Program-made: the position numbers and the translations under genes
Part shown: positions 48,093 to 59,822 of the stretch, piece by piece
Position numbering within the stretch: position 1 is the first letter of the stretch
Layout: each line of letters starts with the position of its first letter
Source: Piliocolobus tephrosceles
Taxonomy: Eukaryota > Chordata > Mammalia > Primates > Cercopithecidae
DNA: 64,000 bases
Reading direction: 5' to 3'
NCBI RefSeq assembly: GCF_002776525.5
Contig: NC_045439.1
Coordinates: 155,872,341-155,936,340 of the forward strand
Notes under the pieces: generated by a model
Databases searched by the model: none
Told to the model about the DNA's origin: nothing
What the model saw: the letters and a program-made list of their open reading frames with translations, nothing else

Positions 48093-48894
48093 GTAAGTGA
48101 CTTTTAATTTTATCTCTCAAGGGGCAGTTGCATTTTACTTCAAAACAAATGATGCTTTTACTTTCGGCATTCGCCTGCAAAGCTTGTTTACAAACGGCGC
48201 CTACCTGCCAGCAAGGTGCTTGGCCATTGGCTGTTTGAACACTGTGTAGGCCTAGTTAGTGGCCTACTTAGTCCAGCTGATCTGCCTGCTTTGATACAAG
48301 GAAAGGTAGACCATCTCCTTTAATTACGCCCTTGCTAATTGCATCACAGACAACACTGATGACTGAATACATTGAGATGTGTCTTTATAAGCAGCTGGTT
48401 ATAGCTAACACTTCTGATGAGGGTGGCATTCAAATTCAGGCTTTTTTTTTTTTTTAAGATCCTTTGTTTTTCTTTACCGTTCCACCCTTTTTGAGGGGGT
48501 TAATAGTGCATTTCAACATTCGATAAAGAATGAAACTGGTCGATATGTTCTGTGTCACTCTTGGGGATGGGGAGCACACCTGCCTGGCTTTGATGGAGCT
48601 GAGCATCCGGAGACCTTATGGGGCCCTTGTAGGAGATCCCCTGGATTTGCTTCTAGTGCTTCAACCTCAGAGTAAAGGGTTTTTTCACTAGGATTTCTCT
48701 CTTTGCCAGGAGGATGTTTCCTGCCCCTGCTAATGTGTTATAATAAACAATGTGAATTTCATTAATTCTTTCAATAAGCTGGTAATTAATTCTTATAAAT
48801 ATTTATGGGAGCAAGGTAAATTAGTCTTCAGAAATAAATGACTTTCAGCCCTTCCCATACTGCTTTTCTTTTTTTAGCAAACAACTAAAGCCTG

Positions 48895-49250
48895 GGGAAC
48901 TGAAACCCCCAAATTTGCCTTTAGAGGACTAGTTTTAACCAGGCTAAACCAGTTCCAGTTGGTTGAAACTGGATTAACTGGCTCAAATCAATTTCAACTG
49001 TTACAACTAACTTAATGCTGCTCAGATTGGGTGAAAATCTGTTTTAAACCATCAGAATTAATATCACACAATTCAGATAGACTTGGTTCCATTTTGACCA
49101 ATTCAGATAGGCTCAAATGGGTTTTGCCCAGCAGTTTACATGTGGTTTTAGGTACATTTTATCTGGTTCAAATGGGCTCATACTGGTTTTCTTCAGGCCA
49201 CAGCAGGTTATGATGATTCCTGAAAGAGACCACACTCCCCGCATTCCCGC
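48895..49250. other. Degenerate AACCAGTT/AACTGG-rich stretch, unclassified
   Basis: Short words recur at irregular spacing: aaccagttccagttggttga, aaactggattaactggctc, caattcagatagact, caattcagataggct, ctcaaatgggtttt and ttcaaatgggctca. Related words return at 49625-49690 (caattcagaagggct, caactggaaccaat). I do not recognise a repeat family. Confidence 0.5.
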
Positions 49251-49694
49251 TCGTAGGGTTTGATTGGGTTCCTGACGTATAGGAGCTGGCCCCTGATGAG
49301 CAGGGAGAATGCAGTACATCACTGTGCCATTGTCCTCGGCGGGCAGAAGCCAGGGTGGGATTGCCAGTCACACTGCTCCGGTGAGGCAGGGTCTCGTGGA
49401 TCCAAGAAGCTCACTTTTCAGTGTATCATGGTGTCATCTGGACAGAACTCTCATACTAGGAGGTGATTTAGACATTAAATTCCCCAGCCCTTGACAATCT
49501 CATATCTGCAGGGAGTGGGACTGCGAGGGATGCCTGGGGTACCTCTGACTCTAGCTCCTGGCATCCCAGAAGACTTGGTTCCCTGCGCCACTCAGACTGT
49601 TCCAAAGCAAATCCAAACAAGGCCGGATGTCTTAAACCAATTCAGAAGGGCTAAAACTGCTGTGACCAACTGGAACCAATGTGGAAAGCCTGAA

Positions 49695-49960
49695 TTTATA
49701 GTTTCTTCTGTAGGAGAGAAGCCCTTTGATTGTTATGAAAACATAGAAAACTTAAGCAAAAGAACATCCCTTACTATTACAGCATTTATATTCAGTGAGG
49801 CCTTTATGGACCAAGAATCTTACTCAGCAACAGGAAGAGATCGTCATAATGGTGATGCAGAACCCTAGAATATAATGAATTTGGGAAAAGCTTCTCCAAA
49901 TTAAACACCTTTATCAGTTTGAATGCATTTGGGTACACGTATCAAAATCCCCACCTAACA
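49695..49960 (+). pseudogene. Decayed C2H2 zinc-finger gene relic
   Basis: One frame reads GEKPFDC near 49709-49731, which is the linker and first zinc-binding Cys of a Kruppel-type finger. After one finger-length it reads, across a 1-nt deletion near 49868, an E-P-(Y)-EYNEFGKSFS segment. That corresponds to the usual YECNECGKSFS with both Cys codons changed (TGT to TAT and TTT). Expected Cys and His ligands are missing in most positions and stops follow, so no functional finger remains. It could be a KRAB-ZNF retro-copy or an old exon fragment; the parent is unknown. An Alu follows at 50008. Confidence 0.65.
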
Positions 49961-50007
49961 TTAGCTTGCACAAATAGGAGGAGTGTGTCTTACATAAAGA
50001 AGTCCAG

Positions 50008-50296
50008 GGCTGGGCATGGTGGCTCATTGGGAGGCAGAGCACTTTGTGAGGGAGAGGTGGGTGGATCAAAAGGTCAAGAGTTCAAGACCTGCCTGACCAA
50101 TATGGTGAAACCCTATCTCTACTAAAAATACAGAAATTAGCCAGGCATGGTTACGTGTGCCTGTAGTCCCAGCTACTTGGGAGGCTGAGGCAGGAGAATC
50201 ACTTGAACCTGGGAGGTGGGGGTTGCAGTGAGCCAAGATCGTGCCACTGCACTCCAGCCTGGGTGACGGAGCAAGACTGTGTCTCACAAAAAAAAA
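50008..50296 (+). repeat. Alu with rearranged left end
   Basis: A sense Alu in which the first part of the left monomer is altered (ggctcattgggaggcagagc replaces the usual order). The flank aagtccag occurs at 50000-50007 and 50297-50304. Confidence 0.88.
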
Positions 50297-51539
50297 AAGT
50301 CCAGAGGCAAGAGGCCGCCGGTTCAATGGCTCAGTGATGTAAGGATCGGCACTGCTGCGTCTCTTGACCTCCTCTTCAGGCTTGTCACCTCATCGTCACA
50401 CAGTGTGTGAGCAGCCCCAGCCATTGCTGCTGCTTCTAGGCAGGAAGAGAAAAGGGCTGAAGTCCACACCAGCTGGACGTCCTCCCCTTGACATTAGGAA
50501 AGCAAAGGTTTTCTGTGGGTTAAGAGGTGATGACTTCTCTGCATGAGAATCGGACCGTCTGTTCCCTTTCATAGTGTGCCTGGGTAACCTGAAAGGCAGC
50601 GTGTCAGCTATGTCTCCAGGCAGCATTGCTTATGGTGAGGTGACTCTTTTTGATAAACTGAATCTAGATGGAAAAATTCTAATGCTTGGGGGACGGGGCA
50701 TCCAGGGCTTTGAGCTTCCCACGGTGGTAACTTTTGTGACTGGGCATGTCTCTTGAGGGTGACCCGGGAAGCTCTGCCCCACCCATGGAGTGATTGTGAG
50801 AGATACTGGCTGCTGGGAGCATGAGACTCTTAGACCAGATGGGTTGCATGGGCCCTTCTTGGTGGGAGTTTTGTACCTTTGCAGCTGACCCATCCAGGGG
50901 CCCATGAGACTAGCTGTGTGGGTGCAGCGTGGACTCCCACCAGAGAGTCCAGGAGGCAAACTGGCATCTGCCTTATTCCCTTGGAGTAGACAGCCCTGTG
51001 TCTCGCTGAGCCTTAGGACACTGCGTGCCTCTGAATATCTAGTTGAACCTTACTTAACCGACCCAGAAGCCTCTTCAACACACTGCTTATTTCTTTGTGG
51101 CCAGAGCTGTGTCGCATGACCAGCCTCTCAGATGTTAGTGTGGGCCAGACAATCAAATCCTGGGCCTTTCATGAAGGCAGGGCAGGTCTGGAATCAGCCC
51201 TGGGTGCCTGCCACCACTCCCCATCCCGCTGCGAGCCCTTCCAGCCTCCTGGCATGTCCAGTGCTGAGGCTGAGCGGGTGAGTTCCTGGGAAGCCTCTGT
51301 GTAAGGGAGGAGCAGCTCCTCCACCCCATTTGTGTCTCAGAAATTGCCCTGGAGGGAAATGTTCCTGGAGGATTCTTGAGTATTTGGTCTCAGCTTCTGC
51401 CTTATTTCGTATCAGATAATTATTGGTAATGAGAAATAAAATAACAGTAACAAAATGATACCATCTGAACCATCGTTGGAGCTTGGTGTCCCACTCCCTG
51501 CGCTGTGTGGCATCTCTCCCTTTCATGTCGCCTGGTCAA

Positions 51540-51720
51540 CCACCACATGAGGAGCAAGTGCTTTCCCCCATCCTATAGGTTAGAAAACTGATGCACAGTG
51601 AGGCTGCAGTCACTTGTGTGCGGTCCCATGGCTGTGTGGGGGACAGAGCCTGGACTTGGACCCACGTCTTGGTGCTTGACACATAAACTCTTAGCCGAGG
51701 TGATTCCTCCCTACCCACCA
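51540..51720 (+). repeat. MIR
   Basis: Contains ggttagaaaactgatgcaca, ggacagagcctggacttgga and a final ataaactcttagccg, following the MIR layout. Confidence 0.65.
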
Positions 51721-51744
51721 TGCCTTCGTGTACCAGGGATAGGT

Positions 51745-51945
51745 GAGACCTATCAGGTGCTTGCTTTGAGCCAGGCCCAGATCTAAGTGTTTTAAGTATG
51801 TCAACTCAACAGTCACTGTATCCACAGCTCAGGGAGAGTGAATCCTGGGCTGAAGGTCACCAGGTAGCAAGTGGCAGAGCCAGGATTCAAACCAGTCTGG
51901 AATCTGAGCTCGTCACCTTCACACTGCACTTCCTGGCGACCCTCA
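51745..51945 (+). repeat. MIR, well preserved
   Basis: Contains aaggtcaccaggtagcaagt, ggcagagccaggattcaaac and a start like ttgagccaggcccagatcta. It is nearly full length. Confidence 0.8.
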
Positions 51946-52800
51946 GCACAGAGTGGGTGAGGAAGAGCCTTCACTTAGAGAAACCTACCATGCAAGTGCC
52001 AGAGAGTTCAGTGGAGGGGAACGTTCCAGATGCCAGAGCTGCTGGCCCCTGTCAGTCTCAGGATCACAGCCTTCTCTCAGCAGAGGCATCGTGAGGAAGG
52101 GCCTGCCACGATCACTGTCTGTGGAAAGCTCTCGGGCTAGCGACCCTCTCAGACTGGGAAGGTTAACACTGCAGAGAAAACCTCCTTGTGAAAGTATGGA
52201 TTGTGCAGGGGATGCACTGCCTCTCCTGTGGGGAGGAGTCTGAAAGCCACCCTCAGGATGGCCCCTCCTGCAGGATGTAGTGGCTGGCAGCAGCTCTAGC
52301 TCTTAGAGGGTCACTGCCTCTGGATGGGTATATGTGAACAACCAGCTTTTCTGTAAAGGTAAACATTTGCTCATTAAAACCAAAAGGCTGGTGCTAGTCC
52401 CAAGCAATGGGGCCTAACGGTGGCAGCTTCAGTACAAAATAACAAAGACTGGTAAATCTTACTTTGCTTTTTGTACTTTGTTCTCCTAATCTAACAACCA
52501 AAGCTCAAAGAGGATGTTTTGAAACCCACCACCCTGCCAGCATCTTGAGACTCATGCCAAAATGCTGCCAGGCCTCAGAGTCCTGGGGTCCTTTACAGCC
52601 TGTCTGTAGCTCATCAACTTCTCCAGCTCCATGCGGTTCATGTGGAAGGCATAGAGATTACATTCCCCAGACCTGGAGCTGAGCTCACCTATTACCCCTT
52701 CCTTCTCTCAGGGGTCCTCACAGTGGTAAAGCCACTTTGCTGGTTTCATACAGTGGGCACATGGGATCTGAGACTTAGTTTGCTCTTAAAAGGCAACTGG

Positions 52801-53094
52801 GGCCGGGCCTGGTGGCTCACGCCTGTAATCCCAGCACTTTGGGAGGCTGAGGTGGGCGGATCACGAGGTCAGGAGATCGAGATCATCCTGGCTAACACGG
52901 TGAAACTCCGTCTCTACTAAAAATACAAAAAATTAGCCGGGCGTGGTGGCGGGCGCCTGTAGTCCCAGCTACTCGGGAGGCTGAGGCAGGAGAATGGTGT
53001 GAGCCCAGGAGGAGGAGCTTGCAGTGAGCCGAGATTGCGCCACTACACTCCAGCCTGGGCCACAGAGCGAGACTCCGTCTCAAAAAAAAAAAAA
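52801..53094 (+). repeat. AluY-like with target-site duplication
   Basis: A full-length sense Alu. The flanks aaaaggcaactgg (52788-52800) and aaaaggcaattgg (53095-53107) differ at one base. Confidence 0.95.
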
Positions 53095-53559
53095 AAAAGG
53101 CAATTGGGATGAACCTGTTCAGATAAGACTCTTGAAGTGAAGACATCTCCCGCCTCCTCCTCTTGGCGTATTTGGGTGGGGGATGGACAGGAGGAAGGTC
53201 ACCCTGTGGACCCGAAGGGAGGTGGTGCATTCCAGAGAGGGGTTATGAAAACCCAGATGACCTTCCCTTTTTTACAAACAAGATGATGTTTCTCCAGTAC
53301 TACATGCAGTCAGCAGGAATAGGGATTAGTCACGTTTTAAAATACGAACTTCTGTTCACTAGTAGAAGTAGTTAAAGATTTCTCAGAATAGTGCTTGTGT
53401 CAGACCAAGAGCTGCAAGAGTTAAAGGTGCGAAATCCCCACGATACCTATTCTGCCTGTATATCCCAGATCCCTAGTCCTTCTGTATAGTGGAAGCCACT
53501 TAAATTTCTTGTGAATTTCTCCAGGAATTTCTTGGACCCTTATCAGCTTATCCATAGGC

Positions 53560-54060
53560 CGTTTTCCTTAAATAGACGTTGCACTGGCCACATGGATCTG
53601 TACTTAGCTTTTTCATTTCTTGCTATATCTTGGAAACAGCAATAGGTCCATCTGATTATTTAAGTGGCAGCACAGGATCCGTTTAGTGGATGTGGGATGG
53701 GCTATTAACCAGCCCCCTTGGACCGATTGTTAGGAGATTTCCAGTCAGTGCAGCAATGAACAGCCTTGTGGCTATGCCTTTGTGTTTGGGTGTGGGTTCT
53801 TTTATAGAGGCAGTTCCTGGCTATGGCAGGGGTACAGGCCAGGAGCATACCAACTCTGATAGACCTGGGCAGAATGCCTTCCCAAGGGGGTCAGTGTACC
53901 CTCCTTTTGGTTATGTATGAGAGTTGGTATATGAGGTTCCCACACTGTCACCACCGCTGCATGACCAGCTGTTTGATATAAGCTCCAGGCCGATGTGTAC
54001 AAAGAGGTGTCTTGTTAATTTCACGTGTCTTTCACAATAAGTGAAGCCAAACACTATTTC
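53560..54060 (-). repeat. Possible old L1 fragment, antisense
   Basis: Contains gatttccagtcagtgcagca and atgaacagccttgtggctat, typical of antisense LINE 3' ORF2. Similarity fades toward both ends. Confidence 0.45.
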
Positions 54061-54715
54061 ATATGTTCATACGTGGTTTTTCTTTTCAATGCACTGCCAG
54101 TTTGTTTCCTGCGGTCATTCCTCTGTTAGATTTTCACCCCCAGCTTTATTGGTGTATAATTGACAAATAAGGTTTGTATATTTAAGTCATACGATGTAAT
54201 GTATTGATATAAGTTACATGGTGAAATGATTACCACAGTCAAGTGCATTAACATAGCCATCACTTCACATAGCTACCTTTTTGTGTGTGTGGTGAGAACA
54301 CTTCAGATCGATTGTCTTAGCAGATTACTAGTATACAATACAGGATTATTAACTACAGACATCGTGCTACACACTGGATCCCCAGCGCTTACTCATCTCA
54401 CAACTGAAAGTTTGTACCATTTGACCATATCTCCCCATTTCCCCCACCCCTCAGCCCCTGGCAATTGAGAATTTGGGTGCTATTATTCTTGATTTGTGGT
54501 GTTCTTTACATATAAAGGAAATGAATCCTTGGGTTTGTATTGTAAAAGTTTACCCCAGCTTACCATTCTTCTCTTCTTCTTTTTTTGGTATGCTTTTTCC
54601 TTTGCTAAACATGTCATTTAGTCAAATATATCAGTCTTTTTCCTTTGAGCTTACTGAGTTTTTGAGGTTAGTTTACCATCACACTCCTAAGATTATTTTT
54701 AAAAATAAAGTTGTC

Positions 54716-55020
54716 GGCCGGGCGCAGTGGCTCACGCCTGTAATCCCAGCACTTTGGGAGGTGGGCAGGTCACCTGAGGTCAGGAGTTCAAGACCAGCTT
54801 GGGCAACATGGCGAAACTCTGTCTCTACTAACAGTACAAAAAATAAGCTGGGCGCAGCAGCGCGTGCCTGTAATCCCAGCTATTTGAGAGGCTGAGTCAG
54901 GAAAATTGCTTGAATCTAGGAGGCAGAGGTTGCAATGAGCTGGGATCGTGCCACTGTGCTCCAGCCTGGGCAACAGAGTGAGACACCATCTCAAAAAATA
55001 AATAAATAAATAAATAAATA
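54716..55020 (+). repeat. AluS-like with (AAAT)n tail
   Basis: A full-length sense Alu whose A-tail is now about six AAAT units. Confidence 0.93.
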
Positions 55021-55448
55021 GCTGTCTTCCAGAACTTTGATATTATTTTAAATTATTTAAATAATTGATGTATCTGGAATTTATCTTGGTGTATGGATAC
55101 AGGAAAAGTTACATTTTAGGCATTTTGTCCCAACAGCTAGCCAGTTACGCCAGAGCTATCCAAGGAATCTTTCCCTTGCAGGTTTGAGATGCTGCCTTTA
55201 CCATACCCAGATCATCATGTGGGTCTCGGTCTGTTTCTGGATGTGTTACAGGGATGGTCCATTCAGGTTCCAGACCCAGGCTGCTTTATTTACTGGGGAT
55301 TTATGGTGCATTTTATTACCTGGTAGGGCTACTTTCAGACCTTGCCGCCATCATTCCATTTCAGATTTTTTTCCTGGATATTTTTGCACTTTTATTTTTC
55401 CATAGGAGCTTTAAAACCAGCTTGTCTAGTTATTCACTGCAAACTCTT

Positions 55449-55756
55449 TTGTTTGTTTTGTTTTGTTTTGTTTTGAGACAGAGTCTCACTGTGTCGCCTA
55501 GGCTGGAGTGCAATGGTGTGATCTTGGCTCACTGCAACCTTCGCCTTCTGGGTTCAAGCCATTATACTGTCTCAACCTCCTGAGTATCTGGGATTACAGG
55601 GGTGCACCACCACACCTGACTAATTTTTATATTTTTAGTAGAGACAGGGTTTCACCATGTTGGTCACGCTGGTCTTGAACTCCTGACTTCAGGTGATCCG
55701 CCCACCTCAGCCTCCCAAAGGGCTGGGATTACAGGCGTGAGCCACGGCACCCGGCC
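55449..55756 (-). repeat. AluS-like with target-site duplication
   Basis: A full-length antisense Alu. The flanks cactgcaaactctt (55435-55448) and cactacaaactctt (55757-55770) differ at one base. Confidence 0.95.
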
Positions 55757-56264
55757 CACTACAAACTCTTACTGGTATTTTTATTAGTCATGCTTATAGC
55801 CTGTCCATTTAGGGGAAAAAATGTCAGCTTTACAACATAGTCTTTCTAGCCAGCAAAGGATTTATCTTTCCATTTATTCAAGCTCATTTATTTTCATCAA
55901 TAAAGTTTTTTCATAAAAATTCAACACATATCTTGTCTGCTTCTTGTCATTTTATCCATTTTATTGTTTTTCTAAATGCCGACTTTGATTTCATTATTTT
56001 TCAACATGTTGCTGTTTGTAGGTACAAAGAAAGCTATCGATTTTTATGTATTAAATTTGAAACCATTGCCTTAGTGAATTCTCTTATTTTTTAAAAATAG
56101 ATTTTTAGTTGTTTTCTTGAGTTTTTCCTGGCATGCAATCATACCGTCTGCAAACAAGAATGATTTTTGCCGCTTCCTTTCTTGTTTTCTATTACTTCTT
56201 GCCTAATCAGATTGGGTAGAACAGCAGTAACAATTTTACATAATAGTAGGATATGGCTTCCTAA

Positions 56265-57150
56265 AAACAACACCTTTTTGAAAGATCTATACTTTTAATT
56301 TTATCATAAAAATATCGAGCATATGAAAAAATAGCTTCAGTATTTACCCATTCATGGCTAGTGGTATTTAATCTATACCCTGACCCTTTCCCAGATTATT
56401 CTAAAGCAAATCTCAGATCTTACATCATAGCCTCTTTAAATATTTCATATTGTATCTCTAAAATATAGGAATTCTGTTTTTAAAGATAATTTCAATGCTG
56501 TTATCACAACTAAAATAAAGTTAATATTTGTTTTTACCATTAAATATTTGTTTGTGTTTGCATTTTCCCAGTTTACAGGGCGCTGTTTGAATGGGGATCC
56601 AAACAAAATCCATCAATTGAGATTGGTCAATCCATTTCATAATTCTCTTATGTCTCTTATAGGTGGTCCATCCATCTCTTTTTTCTGTCTTACAAATTTT
56701 TGTTGGTGTTACTGTGGAAGAATCTGTCATTTATCCTGTAGTGTTTCTTGCAGTGTGGATTTTGCTGATTGCATCTTCATGGTGCTGTTTAATGTGTTCC
56801 TCTATTCTGTGTCCCGTAAAATAGTGGTTGTTTTTAGACATAGAGGCTTGATCAGATTCAGTTTGATTGTTTGGGCAAAATCTTTCATACGTATTACTGT
56901 GTTGTTCTATTGGGAGGCACATGATATCTGGTCATCTCTTTTTTGGTGATATTAGCAACCATTGATGATCATCGTCTAGATCTAGTAATTGATTAGAAGT
57001 TGACAAATGGTGGTGTTCTAATTTCTTCATTTCTTCTTCATTAGCTGGAATTCTGTGTAGAGAAACCTTCGCTCAAGTATTTGGTTACCCTGAATATGGT
57101 TCTTATAAGAAAAGCAGATTAAATGCTTGATTTCTTCTCTTTACTGAAAA
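56265..57150 (-). repeat. Old L1M/HAL1-like fragment, antisense
   Basis: Contains gggcgctgtttgaatgggga, ggattttgctgattgcatct, agaggcttgatcagattcag and aaccattgatgatcatcgtc in the order I know from antisense L1ME-type sequence. Confidence 0.7.
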
Positions 57151-57167
57151 ATTTAAAAATTAATGAG

Positions 57168-57456
57168 CTGTCCGGCGCAGTGGGTCACACCTGTAATCCC
57201 AGCACTTTGGGAGGCCGAGATGAGCAGATCATGAGGTCAGGAGTTCGACCATCCTGTCTAACATGGTGAAACCCTGTCTCTACTAAAAATAAAAAATTAG
57301 CTGGGCGTGGTGCGGGCACCTGTAGTCCCAGCTGCTTGGGAGGCTGAGACAGGAGAATGGCGTGAACCCGGGAGGCAGAGCTTGCAGTGAGCTGAGATTC
57401 TGCCACTGCACTCCAGCCTAGGTGACGGAGCAAGACTCCATCTCAAAAAAAAAAAA
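57168..57456 (+). repeat. AluY-like with target-site duplication
   Basis: A full-length sense Alu. The flanks aaaaattaatgag (57155-57167) and aaaaattaataag (57457-57469) differ at one base. Confidence 0.94.
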
Positions 57457-57817
57457 AAAAATTAATAAGTTTCCCCAACAACCTTTAAAAGATAACCGGT
57501 GAGGTTGTGTATGTTGTTGTGAGCACAGTTGGTGTGTTTTGTGTGTTGTTACCATGATTATTGGTGCTCAGGTTTTCTATGGCCAATAGGAGCTTCTTTA
57601 GGTTGTTTTCTGAGTCCCATCAATGTAAACCCAGTAGTCTTTGATTGTTTCCTTCCTTTCTGGTGTATTCCAGGATCATCTGAAATATTTCTTGCCCCAG
57701 GTCTGGCCAGTTGGTTCTTTCTCCAAGGAGCCCTGTGAAATAACATGTAGAGACTGTAATCTGGGTAGTACGGTTGCTCATTGCTGTAGATTTGGTGAGA
57801 GTGTATATGTCTACGTG

Positions 57818-58350
57818 GAAGGCAGCCTCCTAAATGGCCCCCGGGGACCCCCGCCTCCTGGTATTCATGGCTGTGAATCCTTCCCTCCCCTTATGTGGGG
57901 CATGGACCTATTGACGCGCTTCTATTGAATAGAATCTGGCAGAAGTGATGGGATATGGCTTCCCAGATCAGGTTACAAGAGATGTGGCTTCTCTCTCAAC
58001 TTGCCCTTTCTTGTTCTCTCTTACTTGTTCCCTCTGAAGGAACCAAGCTAGCCTGGTGTGGTTGGCAGTTACCCCATCCAGAGGGCCATGTGGCACAGGA
58101 CTGATGTCTCTGGCCAATGTCCTGGTAAGAGAACTTGGAAGTGGGTGACCCCTCTTCAGGCGTTCAGATGGCTGCAGCACTACTCAGTACCTCGCCGCCT
58201 GTGACAGATGAGAGGTTCCGCGCCACAGTCACCCAGCTAAGCCACATCCAGATTCCCGATCCACAGAAACTCTCAGAGAATCCATGGTTGTTGTTTTAAG
58301 CCACCAAATTCCCGAGTTATTTGTTATGCAGCCAACAATAACTAATACAC
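57818..58350 (+). mobile_element. MLT1-type LTR (ERVL-MaLR), sense
   Basis: Starts ggaaggcagcctcctaaatg, contains agaatctggcagaagtgatg, and ends gttgttttaagccaccaaat with a terminal aataactaatacac, the MLT1 3' end. Confidence 0.8.
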
Positions 58351-58699
58351 AGCATATTTTTTTAAGATAAAATAACATCATGATTCGTAATGATACTTTG
58401 TCAGGTTTATAGGTTCTAACATTTGTAGCTTCTTTTTCCTGTGCCCCAAATTCCTGTTCTCAAGGACACTGGCATAATTTTGCATTGGTTTTATTCCGTT
58501 AACCTTACAACAGTCTCAGAATAACAATACCAACACTGCCAAGGACACATGATTGTAGATACAGATTACACTTAAATAAAGCATGTACTTTTGTCTTTAG
58601 AATACATCCCACAAGCAATGTACAGTCAGACAACTGTGTTTTAAAATATTTTAGAATAGGTCACAACTGGATATACTTTTAGATCATTTATTTCATTTT

Positions 58700-59150
58700 T
58701 CTCTTATTTGGAATTTGCTTTTCCCATTTAATTTTGTTTTGTAATTATATAAAATACTTACATGGTATGAAATTCAAATAACACAGGGTGTATGCAGAGA
58801 GGTCAGTTTCTTCCCCTATTTATCCCCCCACCTCCCAGTTTCTTCCCTTCCATAGGTGACCATTTTGAGCATTTTACGCATTTTTATTGTAAGCATATCT
58901 TCCCCTTTCTTAGGTAAATGGTAGTGGAGTAGAGCCCCGCACGTCCATCTTGCTTTCTTCACTTCACACTAAACCCTGGCGGTGACACCACAGCTCTGTG
59001 CTGTTCACAGGAGCATGGAGAGGATATTCTGTAGAATTCTGCGGTGCGGATAGATGTCTCCTATTCAGGAGCATTTGGGCGGTTTCCAGGGTTTTGCTAT
59101 TACAGATAGTGCTGCTGCAGTGAAACGCCTATGCATATGCTTTTTCCTGT
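58700..59150 (-). repeat. Possible old L1 fragment, antisense
   Basis: Contains tttccagggttttgctatta followed by cagatagtgctgctgcagtg, typical of antisense LINE ORF2. The remainder is weak. Confidence 0.45.
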
Positions 59151-59225
59151 TTTTGCCATTAAAAACAAATTATTTATTATGCTTTTTCTGGGAAGTCATC
59201 CTCCCAGCTGCAAGGGTTAGGATCT

Positions 59226-59294
59226 GTCTTGGGCAATTCTGCATTGTCTTGAGCAATTCTGCATTGTCTTGAGCAATTCTGCATTGTCTTGAGC
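59226..59294 (+). repeat. 20-nt tandem repeat, about 3.5 copies
   Basis: The unit gtcttgagcaattctgcatt occurs at 59226, 59246 and 59266 (the first with one change), plus a partial unit at 59286. Confidence 0.95.
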
Positions 59295-59676
59295 TTGGCT
59301 TTGACCTTCCTTCCCTGACTCTCTGTTGTGGCTTCTCTTCCTGCTAGCAGCCAGTGACTTACCTCTTGTTCACTGGGAGTCTCAAGTTCAACACCGTGGA
59401 ACCCCCAAATCTCTTTTATCAGTGACAAAGCCTGTGCCGCAGGCCCCGGTGTGGCCTCTTCCTGGTGAATGTCCCGTAGGTGTGGTTTTCAGATGGCGTC
59501 TTCTCTTTCGTATCAGCCTTGTAGGGTCACCTTCTGTGGGGGCTTCTTGAAGCACAGGCCCTGGCAGTAGCGGAGAGTCGGGCCTGGAGGCCACACCTTA
59601 GCTCGGCAGCAGCAGGTCTCACTTGAGACGCCAGTTACACGACTGTGATGCTCACCCACTCCTGCCTCCTCTCCCC

Positions 59677-59822
59677 ACTCCAGCCCCAGGGGGCACTCCG
59701 GGGCAGGCTCTCCTGCTGACCTGGTGGCTCGCCTCCCCCCAGTGCTGTCACTCCAGCCCCAGGGGGCACTCCGGGGCAGGCTCTCCTGCTGATCTGGTGG
59801 CTCGCCTCCCCCCAGTCCTGTC
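59677..59822 (+). repeat. 73-nt tandem duplication
   Basis: Two near-identical units start near 59677 and 59750 (actccagccccagggggcac). They differ at only a few positions. Confidence 0.95.

Larger units (their letters stand above)
54110..56260 (-). mobile_element. L1M element, antisense, split by two Alus
   Basis: The 3' UTR motif agctttattggtgtataatt at 54140 is followed to the right by progressively more 5' ORF2 sequence, up to cataccgtctgcaaacaaga near 56140. Alus at 54716-55020 and 55449-55756 interrupt it. Many stops and indels show that it is dead. Confidence 0.7.
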
